This document shows, piece after piece, positions 39,174 to 52,000 of a DNA stretch of 64,000 nucleotides. The stretch's first letter is position 1; each line of letters starts with the position of its first letter. The stretch covers positions 25,847,956 to 25,911,955 of the forward strand of contig CM049312.1 in assembly GCA_026874595.1 (NCBI GenBank). The letters are read 5' to 3'. The position numbers and the translations under genes were made by a program. The notes beneath the pieces are model-generated. The model was not told where the DNA came from. It did no database searches and worked only from the letters and a program-made list of their open reading frames with translations. This DNA is from Sipunculus nudus. Taxonomy: Eukaryota > Annelida > Sipuncula > Golfingiida > Sipunculidae.

Positions 39174-40337
39174 TTAGAAATTCTTCATGACCTCTGAAAA
39201 ATAAGAAAAATAGGTTTCAAACATGACGAGGCGTAACCACTGGAAAGGCACTACATTATTAAAGATTGCTTCAATGCGAATGTCCTTACCTCCGAAATAA
39301 GAACATAAAGTTCAGATTCTTGCTTTTAGTCTACAGACATAGCTAACCTCTTTGAGTATTATCTAATGGTCACATTGCGTTGTCGGGGAAAACCATAATT
39401 AACCATATAAAACCATGTTGTATTTTCATTATCAGAAAAAATATGGTACGTGCGCTTCCTCACCTATACATTTAGGTAAGAAGTTTTGTGTACATGAATT
39501 TAATAATGGAGCTGTAGTGTAACATAAAACGCAAAGAAATTCTCGAGAAGTGTATCCTTTGCAAGAACAGGAATATTTTATGGAGTAAAAAAATGTATCA
39601 ATGATCTTACAAGTTCGGACTGAACTCACCATCACATTAACTGACAAATTTAACAATGTAAAACGTACCACACATGAGTTCATGACGGGTCATCTCGTCG
39701 CTGGCGTCCTCCAGACGCTGCTTCATGTCCATGTACCACTTGCCGATCTCCTCAGCACAACGTGGGGGCTCACTGCTCTCAATGCACCTCTCAAACTGTT
39801 CTAGCTTGTCTCTGTAATCCGTTGTTTCAGTTAAAGTTACAGATTAAATCCGACCTGTGTATCATATTAACCCTATTCCACCCGTTTCCAACAAAATATT
39901 CCGGGCTTTTATAAAATAGGACATTAACTGTTCGTGTAGATGGACTACTACAGGAGATTGACTTATACGAATGTATTTTATGCTAATGTTAACACGACGG
40001 GAACAGGGTAGACACACCCTGACCCTACTCACCCGGATTGACGTATACCATAACCCATCCTCACACAAATGCACACCATCTCACTCCTCAATAATTCTAC
40101 CTCCCGTAAACTGTAACACATCCTCATATTAAATACCGCATTTATGTAGAAAGTGTAAGAATACCATAACAATATTTAAACTACAAAACTACACTACAAC
40201 ACAATTCCTAGACCATGCACCCGTAACTAATTCTACTTTATTATTATTTTTTATAGCAGAATGTACACATATACATATAACATAAATGCACGCTTAAAAA
40301 TCAATAAACAAGCAATAAAATAGGAGAAAAGCACAAT

Positions 40338-40386
<49 letters not shown>

Positions 40387-42704
40387 TATACTGTATAAAT
40401 AAATCATTAATTCCATTTTAAAACAGACATTTTTCTTCTAATACATAGAAGACTTATTGGAATTAAGTACAAATATCAGTAATATTGAATGAGTATGTTA
40501 TGTATATAATGTATACCATTTTATAGCATGCATCTATTTATAGACAAAGGATAATTATGTTTGTCTGGAATTATATGGAAAATCCAGGACTATAAAAATG
40601 AATATTAGCTTTCTACTTAAAACGCCAACCATCTGCCCTTTTCTCTACCCTAGCCTACCCCAACCCAAATCAACCACCCTTAATGAAACCATACCATAAT
40701 GCATTATTACAAACCAACCATACCACCATCCCACACCATCCGTTCGCCATTAGTTTTACCATAGTTCACCATCATCCATGATTATCTCTCTCAGATAATT
40801 CACCCTATCGCTACTCACCCGCATTTCTCGTCATTGAGAATAACGTCCATCTTGTCAGGGCACATGTCCAGTCTAGCGGCGCAGCTACCCAACTTCCTGC
40901 CAACATCCTCAAAGCACTGGTCGTGTTGACCTGTTAATGAGAAGAGCAACCATTTTATAAGCGAGTACATTCTGAAATTGAGAGAAAATTTTAAAATATA
41001 TTATCTATTTTATGTTAATGTACAGGTTTAAATTACAGCTAAGACTACATGCAACAAAGTCAGGCATTGTGTATGAGTTTCTCTTAATGGTATGAATTTA
41101 TAAAAGGAGTATAATTTAAGTTTACTGACAGGATTTTATAAACTAGTAAATGAAGAGTTTGCACTGACCGGCGATGCAGTGTTTGTGGAATTCCCTCATA
41201 GCAGCGGCCATGAAGACCTTCTTTTGACTCCTCTCACATCCATCTAGCAGTTGGAAGACGAACTTGTAGGCCTCTGAAAATCAAAAGAACATTTTATAAT
41301 TTGATAAATTGCATTAGAGATCATTTTTACTCTTGTATGCCATTATATTTCCTTCATATGTGGGGCTTATTTTGAAGGCAATATTCAGACCTTTAAAAAT
41401 GAAAAGATGATAAAGAAAAGAGATCATTTTTACTATTGCAAATTTCACTGTGTTTCCTTAATAAATGGGAGGTGATTTTGAAAGGAAATACTCATGTGGT
41501 GGTAATGTTCTTAAGGACAAAATGTACCCGGTCGGTCATTCAACAAAACGACGTTATTCACTGTATCAATATTCGTTGTAATTCAAAATTGATCATAGCT
41601 AAATGCTAGTTGAGGTTGAATTATACCTGCTAACATCTAGCATATAGACTATAATTTATAATACATGACGACATGTCTACTGAAAAGGATAACAGATTGG
41701 AATGAAAATTCGTCATAAACTCATCATAAACTTGGGTTTTTCCAGCATTATTCGACTGGGTAACTACCCGGTTGCAACATACATGAATCATAAGATTCAG
41801 GTTGAATATTTGATGGTTACCGATATGTGCGTCAGCGTCCCAGCAGAGGTCAGTGGGGTTGATCTCTTCCTTCTCAATTCTCTCCATAATGGCGGGAGGA
41901 GGGGTCACTTGGATCCAGCGGCTTTTGGTGCATTGGAAATAGAGCTGTAAATAACGACGTGTAATAAATACGAAAGAAACAAAATGCAATAAAACAGACT
42001 GATAAACCGTGTAATGAATATAGAATGTATATGTTGTGCGATAAATACAGTATAGTAACGATATGTTTTAAATGTGTAGCATCTAACGCATAACGCTCGG
42101 TAAGTATTAAAAGTCTGACGATGCGTAGGTAATACAGCTCTAAGGACTTGACATGAATGCATCTTTAACGGTGTGTAATAAATACCGCTAAAAGACTGTG
42201 TAATGAAGACAGCAATAAAGATGTGAAATAAATATAGATTTAATGGGTTTACATTAAAAGGAGTAAAAGAATTATAATAACAACATCTGTGACGAAATAT
42301 TATAAAGAATACTTGAAGAAAAGATGAAAATGATATAGTTGTAATACTCAACGTAATAAATATAGCTATGAGGAAGTGAGGTAATATTTGTTACCGTACT
42401 AGATGTACTTCAGTAATCTTAAGTAAAACCTCTATAATACAGGATTCCCATGAAATTTCTCAGATCGATATAAAGTATCTGGAAATATCTAAAAACAATA
42501 CATAATTAAGGCAGAAAAACATATGATATTTGACAACTGATCTAATTTTTTAAGCAGCAAGTTATATACCCCGTCTGTCTTAAACTGGAAGCTTTGTTCG
42601 ATTCTCTTCTCGAGATCTTCAAACATGGACATGTCACACTGAGGTCCATTGGCGCACTTGGCGGCGGCCACGGCCAACAAACAGGCGGCGATGATGATCT
42701 TCAT
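39174..42704 (-). CDS. Secreted cysteine-rich protein, copy C (six coding exons)
   Basis: Coding exons: 42,570-42,704; 41,821-41,944; 41,169-41,273; 40,819-40,930; 39,669-39,811; 39,174-39,193. Lengths and phases are identical to copy A, and the frame is open for 212 codons. Changes relative to A by eye include K for S at 33, Q for H at 37, TD for EN at 43-44, H for Y next to C119 (KHC), and two changes near C168 and C177 (ERCIESSE instead of EGCIESGE). All mature cysteines are retained. Introns have diverged much more from A/B than the exons. Intron 5 holds a (TA)n run, and a (CA)n(TA)n run lies just upstream of exon 2. Function unknown. Confidence 0.92.
40343..40382. repeat. (TA)n microsatellite in intron 5 of copy C
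   Basis: Uninterrupted TA repeat. Confidence 0.95.
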
Positions 42705-42752
42705 CTGGAATTTTAAGCAAATTTACATTATTAATCACGACTTTATTGACGG

Positions 42753-42753
<1 letters not shown>

Positions 42754-42802
<49 letters not shown>
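42754..42802. repeat. (CA)n(TA)n compound microsatellite in intron 1 of copy C
   Basis: CA repeats pass directly into TA repeats, about 50 bp upstream of exon 2. The same place in copy B (about 29,360-29,380) has a much shorter CACACACATATATATATA run. Confidence 0.95.
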
Positions 42803-43645
42803 GCCTCGGCCGATATGTCGAAGTTTTTTTTTCCTGTTCGCCCTCCGAACAAACAATTGTGTACAATGTCGGATCAAAGAATTCGAAAACATATATATAT
42901 ATATATTAATTATAACGGTATATGTTATGTATTTTCAGCCGATGAAAAATATAAATATTTATTTTTATATCCTATATGAATAAAATCTAAAGCTATTTTC
43001 ATTTGGAAAGTTTTTAACAGATCCACGTGGAGGATACCGGAGGGGTTGTCTTTCTTCCATTTTGACATCCCGTAACATTTTGAGAAAAGTTTTAAATATA
43101 TGCGATATAAAGATGACATTTCGAGGCACCATTTATAAAAAAATGAGGATCTTCTGCTCCTCAACTACTGTTTTTTTAAATGTATTTGCATCACGTTGTC
43201 AAACTCAAGAGGGTGGGGCTTCCTGTGTGGCCGGCTATAAAATTTATAATTCTTTAATATTTGGATATAAAGTAGAAAGTCAAAAGGTTTCATTCGTTTG
43301 TAACATGTTAATATCTATATGGTAAAAATGCATATCTGCTTTCATAACTTGCAAAATAGCAACGGTTAGAAGTGATCCTCGTGGGGATTAAATTGATATG
43401 TTCAAGTTGCATGTTAAACATTGCAATATACCAGCTTCTCTGATCTTGGCACACACCGTACTCAACAAAGTACAGGATGTTAGTTCGAATATTAGCCGAA
43501 AAGCCGTGAAATCCGGAAAGACTCCCTCCGTCAGTAAAAAACATTTGGATGCTATTTTAATCACAAGGCTTTTCTTTAATTTCCTTAACTTATGAACAGG
43601 AATGTAATAAACTGTGGACAAATTACTAGTTTAATTGCGAGGGTT

Positions 43646-43648
<3 letters not shown>

Positions 43649-43709
<61 letters not shown>
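43649..43709. repeat. (TA)n microsatellite in intron 1 of copy C
   Basis: Uninterrupted AT repeat. Confidence 0.95.
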
Positions 43710-43711
<2 letters not shown>

Positions 43712-44284
43712 GAAAATTAATTATGAATAACTTGGAAAAGGCTGGATAACTAATGAGCATTGGCAGTCTGTGCATTGTAAACTCAGTTAGCTGATATATG
43801 ATAAAATTATAAGATTTAATTATATTATATTTATTATACGGTTTATTATTTTATGTTTGATAGAAAATTGACCATTACAGTATGCTACATTATATAACTG
43901 CAATATTTGCTAAGCACCAAAAACCTGACCAAAATCTAAAAATCAACGGATGTCTAGCAATTGAAATTGGCAAGGAGCTCATTGCTCCGCCGATTAGAAA
44001 AATGTCCGCCGCTTATCGAATGTTTATGGGGCATAGGCCGAATACGCAGCGTCATATGAACCCATCGGCTCCGATGAACTGAAGTATTGGTCGCTAGTGT
44101 TACTCTTTATCACATATCAACTACCACAACTCTCAGAAAATGATATTTAAATATAATAGGTTAGGTTAAAAGCGAGAATAATGACGAACAATTGTCGGAA
44201 GTAAATCTGTGTTTAATTTATTTCATTTATTAATAGAAAGGCTAAAATGGTAGAATTTTTTTCTCACAATTGGTAATTTCCATA

Positions 44285-44463
44285 ATACGCATTTCAAAAT
44301 GTCGAAAGCATTTTGCTCTGTTTGCGTATCATATCCAATATAAAATTTAAAGAATACATATTTTTAAAACATACCTGTACAAAATAATTGAAATTGCAAA
44401 CCTGATAAAAGTACCAATATAATAAAGGACATTCTAAATCGAGCCACTCACCTTTACGATTCA
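44285..44463 (-). pseudogene. Superseded exon 1 / intron 1 start of copy C
   Basis: A first, more diverged version of the exon 1 donor region. AATCGAGCCACTCACCTTTACGATTC ends at about 44,463, then runs into CACCTTTAC repeats instead of the rest of exon 1. It retains the donor (CTCAC at 44,447-44,451) but lacks a promoter directly upstream, because a second, B-like version follows at 44,478. Confidence 0.65.
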
Positions 44464-44477
44464 CCTTTACACCTTTA

Positions 44478-44686
44478 ACGAACATTTAATTATGTTAAAA
44501 ACAATTTTGTTCCGGTCTTCTATCCTATCCAATATAAAATTTCAAGAATACGAATGTACAGAAAATCCTAAAATACTTAAATTCTTAAAATTGGAAACCT
44601 GATGATATATACCAAAATAACATCATGATATTCTAAATCGAGCCACTCACCTTTACGATTCTTGGTGTCAGCGATGTACTGATGAT
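44478..44686. repeat. B-like segment in copy C carrying the functional-looking exon 1
   Basis: Nearly identical to 30,282-30,491. Together with the older segment just to its left it forms a local duplication. It suggests recent gene conversion or ectopic duplication from B into C. Confidence 0.8.
44651..44685 (-). other. Non-coding first exon of copy C (upstream end approximate)
   Basis: GACACCAAGAATCGTAAAG followed by donor GTGAGT on the minus strand. It is identical to copy B over this stretch and has no ATG. Confidence 0.75.
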
Positions 44687-44699
44687 GAGAACCAGATAT

Positions 44700-44760
44700 G
44701 GTGAACCTTATATAGGCTGTTGGCCGCCTCCGTGTTTACTCAGCCGGATATCGACGCCAA
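44700..44760 (-). promoter_or_regulatory. Core promoter of copy C
   Basis: CTATATAAGG at 44,706-44,715, then GTAAACA at 44,733-44,739 within the conserved GC block. Confidence 0.7.
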
Positions 44761-44904
44761 CCCTTCATGTACAGGTTTTGTTGTCAAATGACAGAAGAGT
44801 ATTATTTTAAATGTATCGTCAGATCAATTGTGTCAGAATGAAAATGTGATCAGTTGTTGAAACGATTACAGAGTACACAAATTCAGACAATAGATTGTTT
44901 ATAT

Positions 44905-45032
44905 ATTTCACTCAGGTGGAAAAATAATTCCTGGCGTCATCCAGCGGCTTGGTGGAACAGGTGATGGAGAATGTGTTGTATCAAATACCTTTGTTATGAT
45001 ATTATTTCTATGTTTCCAAGGAGACAATGTTA
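44905..45032 (-). promoter_or_regulatory. Conserved upstream module of copy C
   Basis: TTTCACTCAGGTGGAAAAATA, CTGGCGTCATCCAG and AACAGGTGATGG in the same order and distance as in copy A. Confidence 0.6.
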
Positions 45033-47040
45033 TTACATTTCATATGAACAAATAAAATGAGTTCTGATGTATGGAATAGAGAATCGTACGTACATTTAAC
45101 AATTTGTAAAATATCTCATGCCACAGGCAGTTCGCTTTAATTTCTGTAACGTTTACTCCATTTTAACTAATACATGCCATCATTTTCGAATGAATAAAAC
45201 ACGAAAATAAAGAAGTAGGTGTCCCGAGAGTCGAAACGATTCGAATATATATAGTTTCATTAAATGCTAAAATATTTACGTCGCTCGGAATCTTTTGAGT
45301 TAATGTATAAACCTTTATTCTGTTTTATTTCAAACAAAGCTTCATCATCACACTGGTGATGCTGGTACAATTATTCTTTGGATTCACTGTGTAATAATAT
45401 TTTAAGGATGTTTAGTATAAAACTTTACCTTCTTAAGAACAAAACGAAAAATTCTAAAATATCATGTGTTAAGTAAAACTGTATACAAGACTTGCGGAGA
45501 TGGAAATATCTCAATGAAGTTAAATTCATCTTAACACCTTTAATATTTACACTTATGATTAAAACATATTCCTTATCCTAAAATAAATATATAGAAAGAA
45601 ATAAGGTAAAGGAATTTGTCATTACTGTTGGTCAAACATTAAATTGCAAGAGGCATTGAAGCAACGCTTTTGCTGTTTGCTGTCGCTTATTTAAAATAAA
45701 TGTTTAAACGAAAATAGGCATATTATCCCGTGTAATTGTCATATATGTTAAAAGTGTCAATGTTTTATAGGCAGTAAATAATTACTGAAATGTTCAGATG
45801 CATAAGATTTATTTTTGTTGTAAAACATACGTCCTTAATACAAATTAAAACCTGGATCAATAGTGTGTATCGGAAATGGACCTTTTCTACTGCTAATTCG
45901 GATTTGAGGTTTACATTTTCATTTATTACCATGTCCTATATATTTTCTTTGTCAATAACAAGTAATGGCGGAAATAGGAGGACACATTATAGATATTAAG
46001 TAAGATATCAAGACGAAGAAGAAAAACCCAGTTTATATTTGAATAAGTACTAATGATATAAGTTACCATTATTATTTTATTATGAGGACGGTGCCTGCAA
46101 CCAGTGCTGTATACTAATACTTATTACCTGATCTTAAAACCTCCGTTCAGGCGCGATCCGTCATAAGCCGCCCAGTTGATGCTATCTTTTAGGATAAAGT
46201 CTAGCGACAGAGCATGGTTTTTCTTCAATTATATGGAGGATACTATGGAGAAATATACCTACGAAATATCATTTTCATAACTCTTGTGTAATGACGCAGC
46301 GTTTGATATATGTAACAAATTGAAAATAAACAGTTTATATATTGGTATGTATAGTGCAAGTTTTAATATCAATATTAACAGTACAACCTTCGGCCAGCAT
46401 ATACCTTTTTATTGGTTGGCACATATACATTCATGCTTAGGATATGCTTATTGAGTTGTTTCTCAGTTCATTGACTGAATGAGCAAATTGAATTCCCTAG
46501 ATTTACAATGGTATCGCAGTGATTGGATTCAGGACACAAAATAAATTATTCCGAAAAATCATATAATTATTCCGAATACTATTTTATTTTTTGCTTACTT
46601 ATATATTAAATTGATTTTTATTTGCTGTTTCACTTGACTGAGAGAAACGGAAACAAAATCCAGTGAAGGTATGGAGGTTCTGGTTGAGTGGTATCATGTT
46701 GATATATAGGTTATCATGTATGAATCCTGGCCACTTTGAAATGCAGCTTTTGTTACCAAAAATAATACTGCAAAAAAAGTAATAGTATTAATTAACATTA
46801 CACTTAGTTTTACAAGTGAACTGCCGATCGAAGTCGTTTATCACTAACTATTAATTTTATCTATAGAAATATTAATTGTCCATAAAAGAACATATCAAGG
46901 ATAATATTTAAAATAAAAAAGATAATACAATAGACCACTAGCCTATTTTGATTGGTATAAAGCAATATATATATAGATATATATATATAATATATGTATA
47001 AGTATATATTTAAAATGAATTATTAATTTACTATATATGA
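45033..47040. other. Intergenic region 5' of copy C, no gene seen
   Basis: 45,040-45,790 pairs with the 5' flanks of A and B. About 46,655-46,745 (CCAGTGAAGGT, GGTTGAGTGGTA) matches 56,500-56,590. AT-rich otherwise. Confidence 0.45.
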
Positions 47041-47044
47041 AAAA

Positions 47045-48060
47045 AATATAATCATTGTATCCGCCAAAACGTTGGTCATTTCTAGTTCATTCTCTATACG
47101 TATGAACGAATTGTACATAAATCGCGTTGAGGAAAGTTCTTCAATCTCAACTAGAATAAATGAACATAAGTTGTTAGTAAACATTGTAAATACGCCAAGC
47201 TGAAAACAAAAAAAAAAAGATGTAACCTGAGATGGTTGGTGCGGGAGTTTTAATGCACGCTTGAGTCATTTAGTGATATTTGTTCGTGAACCATGGAAAA
47301 AAAAAGATCAGTCTTCTCTATGCTTCATACATCTTTCCATCACCAGAATCTTGGCGGAGGTATAAATAAATCTAAGACTTCATCTAGTATTATATAAAAG
47401 TTGTTCCGCCGAAATACCTTTCAGAGAAAGGCATGAATACACAGACTGAGCTGCTTAGGATTTATGCTGTATTGACTGCTACTTTCAATTAACTTTCTAC
47501 TCCCTGTAAAAAAGTCAGGATTAATTTGTTGCTGTTTTCTTTGGTTTAAACATGTTTCTCTTAATTGGAATATACAAAGAACGCTTCACGCTAATAATTT
47601 AATTTTTAAATATACAGATATATACAGTGCAAAATAAGCAGAATTGAAATAATGTAAATCAACATAACAAATAACAATATAACGAGTGGGAATATGGCAT
47701 GATATTGATATCAGATAATGAACGCAAGATATTTTTTGAGGTCCCAGATTATGAAAAAGGATAGGCGTAGTATATAGCAGATTGAATCATATATCGACAA
47801 CACAATTCACAAGGGTAGTGTCAAAACCACGGTCTTAAAGGAACCTCATGCTGAGAGTTAAGGAATAATGGACTTCTTTGGATACATCAGCGTTTTGATC
47901 GGCTGTTAAACAAACGTGTTCATTTGAACGTATGGTCGAAACAAATTCTGCTATAAGATTTAGTTAGATTAATGGTGCAGCATGGCATGGAGTCAGACAT
48001 GATAGTCTTATATTTAGCACAGAGGCCAAATTAGGCGGCCTCCGTTAAAGCACATTTAAG
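47045..48060. repeat. C-D spacer block homologous to the D-E spacer (60.97-62.04 kb)
   Basis: Shared landmarks include GGAAAGTTCTTCAA, TGTAACCTGAGAT, ACACAGACTGAGCTGCTTAGG, AACGAGTGGGAATATG, GATTGAATCATATATCGACA and GCACAGAGGCCAA. The order is the same in both spacers. Confidence 0.75.
47391..47492 (+). promoter_or_regulatory. Plus-strand TATA plus conserved short ORF (C-D spacer)
   Basis: TTATATAAAAG (47,390-47,400) is followed 33 bp later by an ATG at 47,433. The 19-codon frame starts MNTQTELLRI and ends at 47,492. The D-E spacer has the same TATA, spacing and first ten residues (61,386-61,496). It may be the 5' end of another gene or a relic; no downstream exon was found. Confidence 0.4.
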
Positions 48061-48139
48061 AAAGAGTCGTTCAATATTTTACCACATGTTAGTCTGAGAG
48101 TCGGTGGTGATGGAGGCAAGCTGCCGTGAAAAAGCGTTG

Positions 48140-48960
48140 CTGTATCATCATGCAGTTTTGCCATGGAAGGGGTTGATTGTAGTATCTGTATTTTTATTAA
48201 TGGTTCTTTTTACATTTATTTATATTTTTATATGCTTTTATTTTTAAATTATTTTTATTGATAATCAGTTCATACTTGTATATGATTACTACGTTTGCAC
48301 GGGGAGGGGGGGGGGGGATGAATGAATGGCAGTTTAAACTGAATCATAATGAATATTACACATATTTAACATGTATCGTTATTTATTTGTTCAAGGATGC
48401 CTTTTAAATTAAGAAATTTCGGACTACGTCTTTCATGTATATGCGTTGATTTGTCCAATATATTCCTCCTTCGCTTCACTCAATTATCGCTCGCCGTTCA
48501 GCTATCAACTTTAACTGTGTACAAAGTCGTCCGAAATCTAATGGTTTGAATGCTGTGTGCCTGAAGAGCTGTCTGCTCACCAGATTTCGGGGCCCTAGAT
48601 GCCTCTTTAAGGGAATCCGTCTTTCCGTCGGTCTATGTTGGATAATAAAGTTTACCGTTTGTCCATCACGTTCTTTCGATCGCGTCAAATGACCATTGAA
48701 ATATCATTCTCATTGAACAAATGGACTACAAGAACGATAGGCTGTCGGTCTACAAACAATAAACCGATTGACTAAAGGCTTTCTTTATTATTGTTTTATT
48801 AGGTTAACTTAACCTGCCAAAAAAATGGGTTGAAATCCCCCAGGAAGCGGATATGAACTTTTGGTTCACTCATTTACAAAGCGTAAGCACGTTCAACTCC
48901 GCGGCGTTCGTTAAAATCGTTAACGCATGTCGATTTCAAGTACTGCACAGAGATGCAGGA
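48140..48960. repeat. Shared 3' flank block (copy D version)
   Basis: Counterpart of 38,331-39,060 and 62,130-63,500. It includes a G run at 48,301-48,316. No gene. Confidence 0.65.
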
Positions 48961-49046
48961 TTAGATTATATGTAAGAAAATAAGGAGAAACAGAAATAAT
49001 TAGAAAACAATAAAATGATCGAACAATTTGGTATATTTGAAAATGA

Positions 49047-49052
49047 TTTATT
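49047..49052 (-). terminator. Poly(A) signal of copy D (AATAAA)
   Basis: AATAAA on the minus strand, about 22 bp after the stop codon. Confidence 0.65.
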
Positions 49053-49073
49053 TTTAATTCAGCAAATCCCATA

Positions 49074-52000
49074 TTAGAAGTTCTTCATAACCTCTGAAAA
49101 AAATAAGAAAAATATATTTCAAACAAGAATAACAACTAAAAACGAACTAATAAAGATTATTATTACCTTCGAGGTGATTCCTTATATTACAAATCCTACA
49201 AGTTATCAATTAAAATACATTGGTTGCCTGTTAGGTAATATTTAAAAGTCTCATTATACTGTCGGTCATGACCATAAGTAATTTTAAACAATAAGGCATA
49301 TTCAGTATCAGCGTAAAAATAATAAAATTGATATGCCTTGCATTTTATAATTACACTTTTGGGAAATTAGTTAACCATACGTGATGTTAATAGAACAAAT
49401 ACAATAAAACATAAAAAAGCAAAGAATTTCTGAAGAGGGGGATTTTAACAAGAAAATGAATATTTTATCGATAAAAAATGACAAAGCTACCAACGATCTT
49501 ACAATTTCGGACTAAACTCACAACCAAATTAACTGACAAATTTAAAAATTTAAGACGTACCACACATGAGTTCATGACGAGTCATCTCGTCGCTGGCGTC
49601 CTCCAGACGCTGCTTCATGTCCATGTACCACTTGCCGATCTCCTCAGCACAACGTGGGGGTTCACCGCTCTCAAGGCAACCCTCAAACTGTTCCAGCTTG
49701 TCACTGTGATCCGTTAAATGTCAGTTAGCGTTACAGATTATATTCGACCTATTACCCTTTATAGCCCATTCCACTCGTTCCTATCAACACATTCCACCAA
49801 ATGAATTTTATAAAATAGGATAATAATTGTTTGTTCACTAGAAACATTATCAAAGATAGATAATATGTTTATATATTTAATACTAATTTTGTAACGATGA
49901 TAGCAAAGTTGACACATGATCACCTTACTCTCCCTGAATGATGTATACGATAACACATCACACACATGTACATCATCTCATTGGAGAACCATTATTCTAC
50001 CTAGCCTATACTTCAACACATCCTCACAGTTATTAACCGCATTAACATACATTTAAAAAAAAAATATTTTCAAAATGTTCCAACTGCAAAATACATTGTA
50101 ACACATGCTAGCCCTTCACCCCAGCACTTATTTCGACCATAGCCATACATTTCCCATATCCCTGACCGAACCTTGATTCTACAACTGCACTTCCTCAGAC
50201 CACCAATCAGTCACTAATCCAACTTAAAACGCCACCCATCTGCCCTTATCTCTACCATTACCTTCCCTTACCCGACTCAACCACCCTTAACAAAACCATA
50301 CCATAATGCAATTTTACAGCACACCCATACCATCACCCCATACCATCCATTCACAGTTGGTTCAACCATAATTCACAATCACCCCTGATTAGCTCTTTCA
50401 GATAATTCACCCTAACGCTACCCACCCGCATTTCTCGTCATTGAGAATTACATCCATCTTGTCAGGGCACATGTCCAGTTTAGCGGCGCAGCTACCCAAC
50501 TTCCTGCCAACATCTTCAAAGCACTGGTCGTGTTGTCCTGTCAATGAATATTTCAGACAATTATCATCATGAACATTCTGAAATTTAGAGAAACTTCTAC
50601 AACACATGATCATTTCATGGGAATGTCCTGCTAACAGCAAGAGCCAAATGCAACCAGAGTCAAGCTTTGTGCATGCGGTTCAATGAATGATGTGTATTAA
50701 AAAGAGTTTCATTAAAGTTACCTGAATGATTTAATAAATTAATGAATGAAGAGTTTGCACTGACCGGCGATGCAGTGCCTGTGGAACTCCCTCATAGCGG
50801 CGGCCATGAAGACTTTCTTCTGGCTTCTCTCACACCCGTCAAGCAGCTGGAAGACGAACTTGTAGGCCTCTGATAAAGTAAAGAACATTTCACTTGCCTT
50901 AAATATGATCATGTGAATCAGATATAATAACCTGTGTATTCTCCATTATTCATGTGATATCTGGGAGAAGATTTTCGAAAGAAAGAAACATGCCCTGGTA
51001 CAATTCTTTGAAAACTTGTACCCACACTATAGTACAACAAAGGAAACTAAGGGATGTATCAATATTCAACAATTCAATAATTCAATATATCAATGATTGA
51101 TTATATCTAGATGTTAGTTGAGGATGAATTATATCAAACAATATTCCAGCACATACCAAACACGTCATTCAATAGGAACAAAGAGCTTCCTTTTAGAGGA
51201 GAAGGATCCTTTTTTTCATGAAATAATCTTTGTGACCAAATTATGCAGAGTTTTATTGTAGACACAATGTGTCAATGAAACGGTACAACATCTGAGAAGG
51301 TACTCGTTCTGTAACATATTTTATTATGGATATTGTTGCGGTTAACAACTGGCTTATAGACTGTATTTCATTTTACAAAACGACATGTCTACATAAAATA
51401 AAATCATTTTGAAGGAAAATTGCTCGATAGGATCGTACACATGGGCATTTCAGCAATACTCGACGTCAGAGCTATCCTGTTGCGGCATAAATAAATCCAA
51501 AGACACAAGCGAAAGTATAGATGGTTACCGATGTGTGCGTCGGCGTCCCAGCAGAGGTCAGTGGGGTTGATCTCTTCCTTCTCGATTCTCTCCATGATGG
51601 CGGGAGGAGGGGTCACCTGGATCCAGCGGCTTTTGGTGCATTGGAAATAGAGCTGTAACGATGTGATAAATACATTTGCAACGACCTGTAATAAATACTG
51701 CTGTAACGTTGCGTTATAGATGCAGCTTTCACAGTCTGTAATATAATTCTGGATTTTGTGTGATTGTATTTTCTTCACGCCTCACTGGACGACTAGCCGT
51801 CCTTATTTATGGCTTTCACATAGCCCGCTTACTATCCGTATGGTTTTAGGCTCGTTTCCTCTAGTTCTCATGTTTTTCATTTCCGGTTATACGTAAGAAT
51901 GCTTTTAAATAAAGGTTAAACATTCTTTAAGGGAAAATATGTGCGGTTGCACATATAAGCAGCAATAACAAGGGCCTCGTCTCCATTTCCCCAAATAGAT

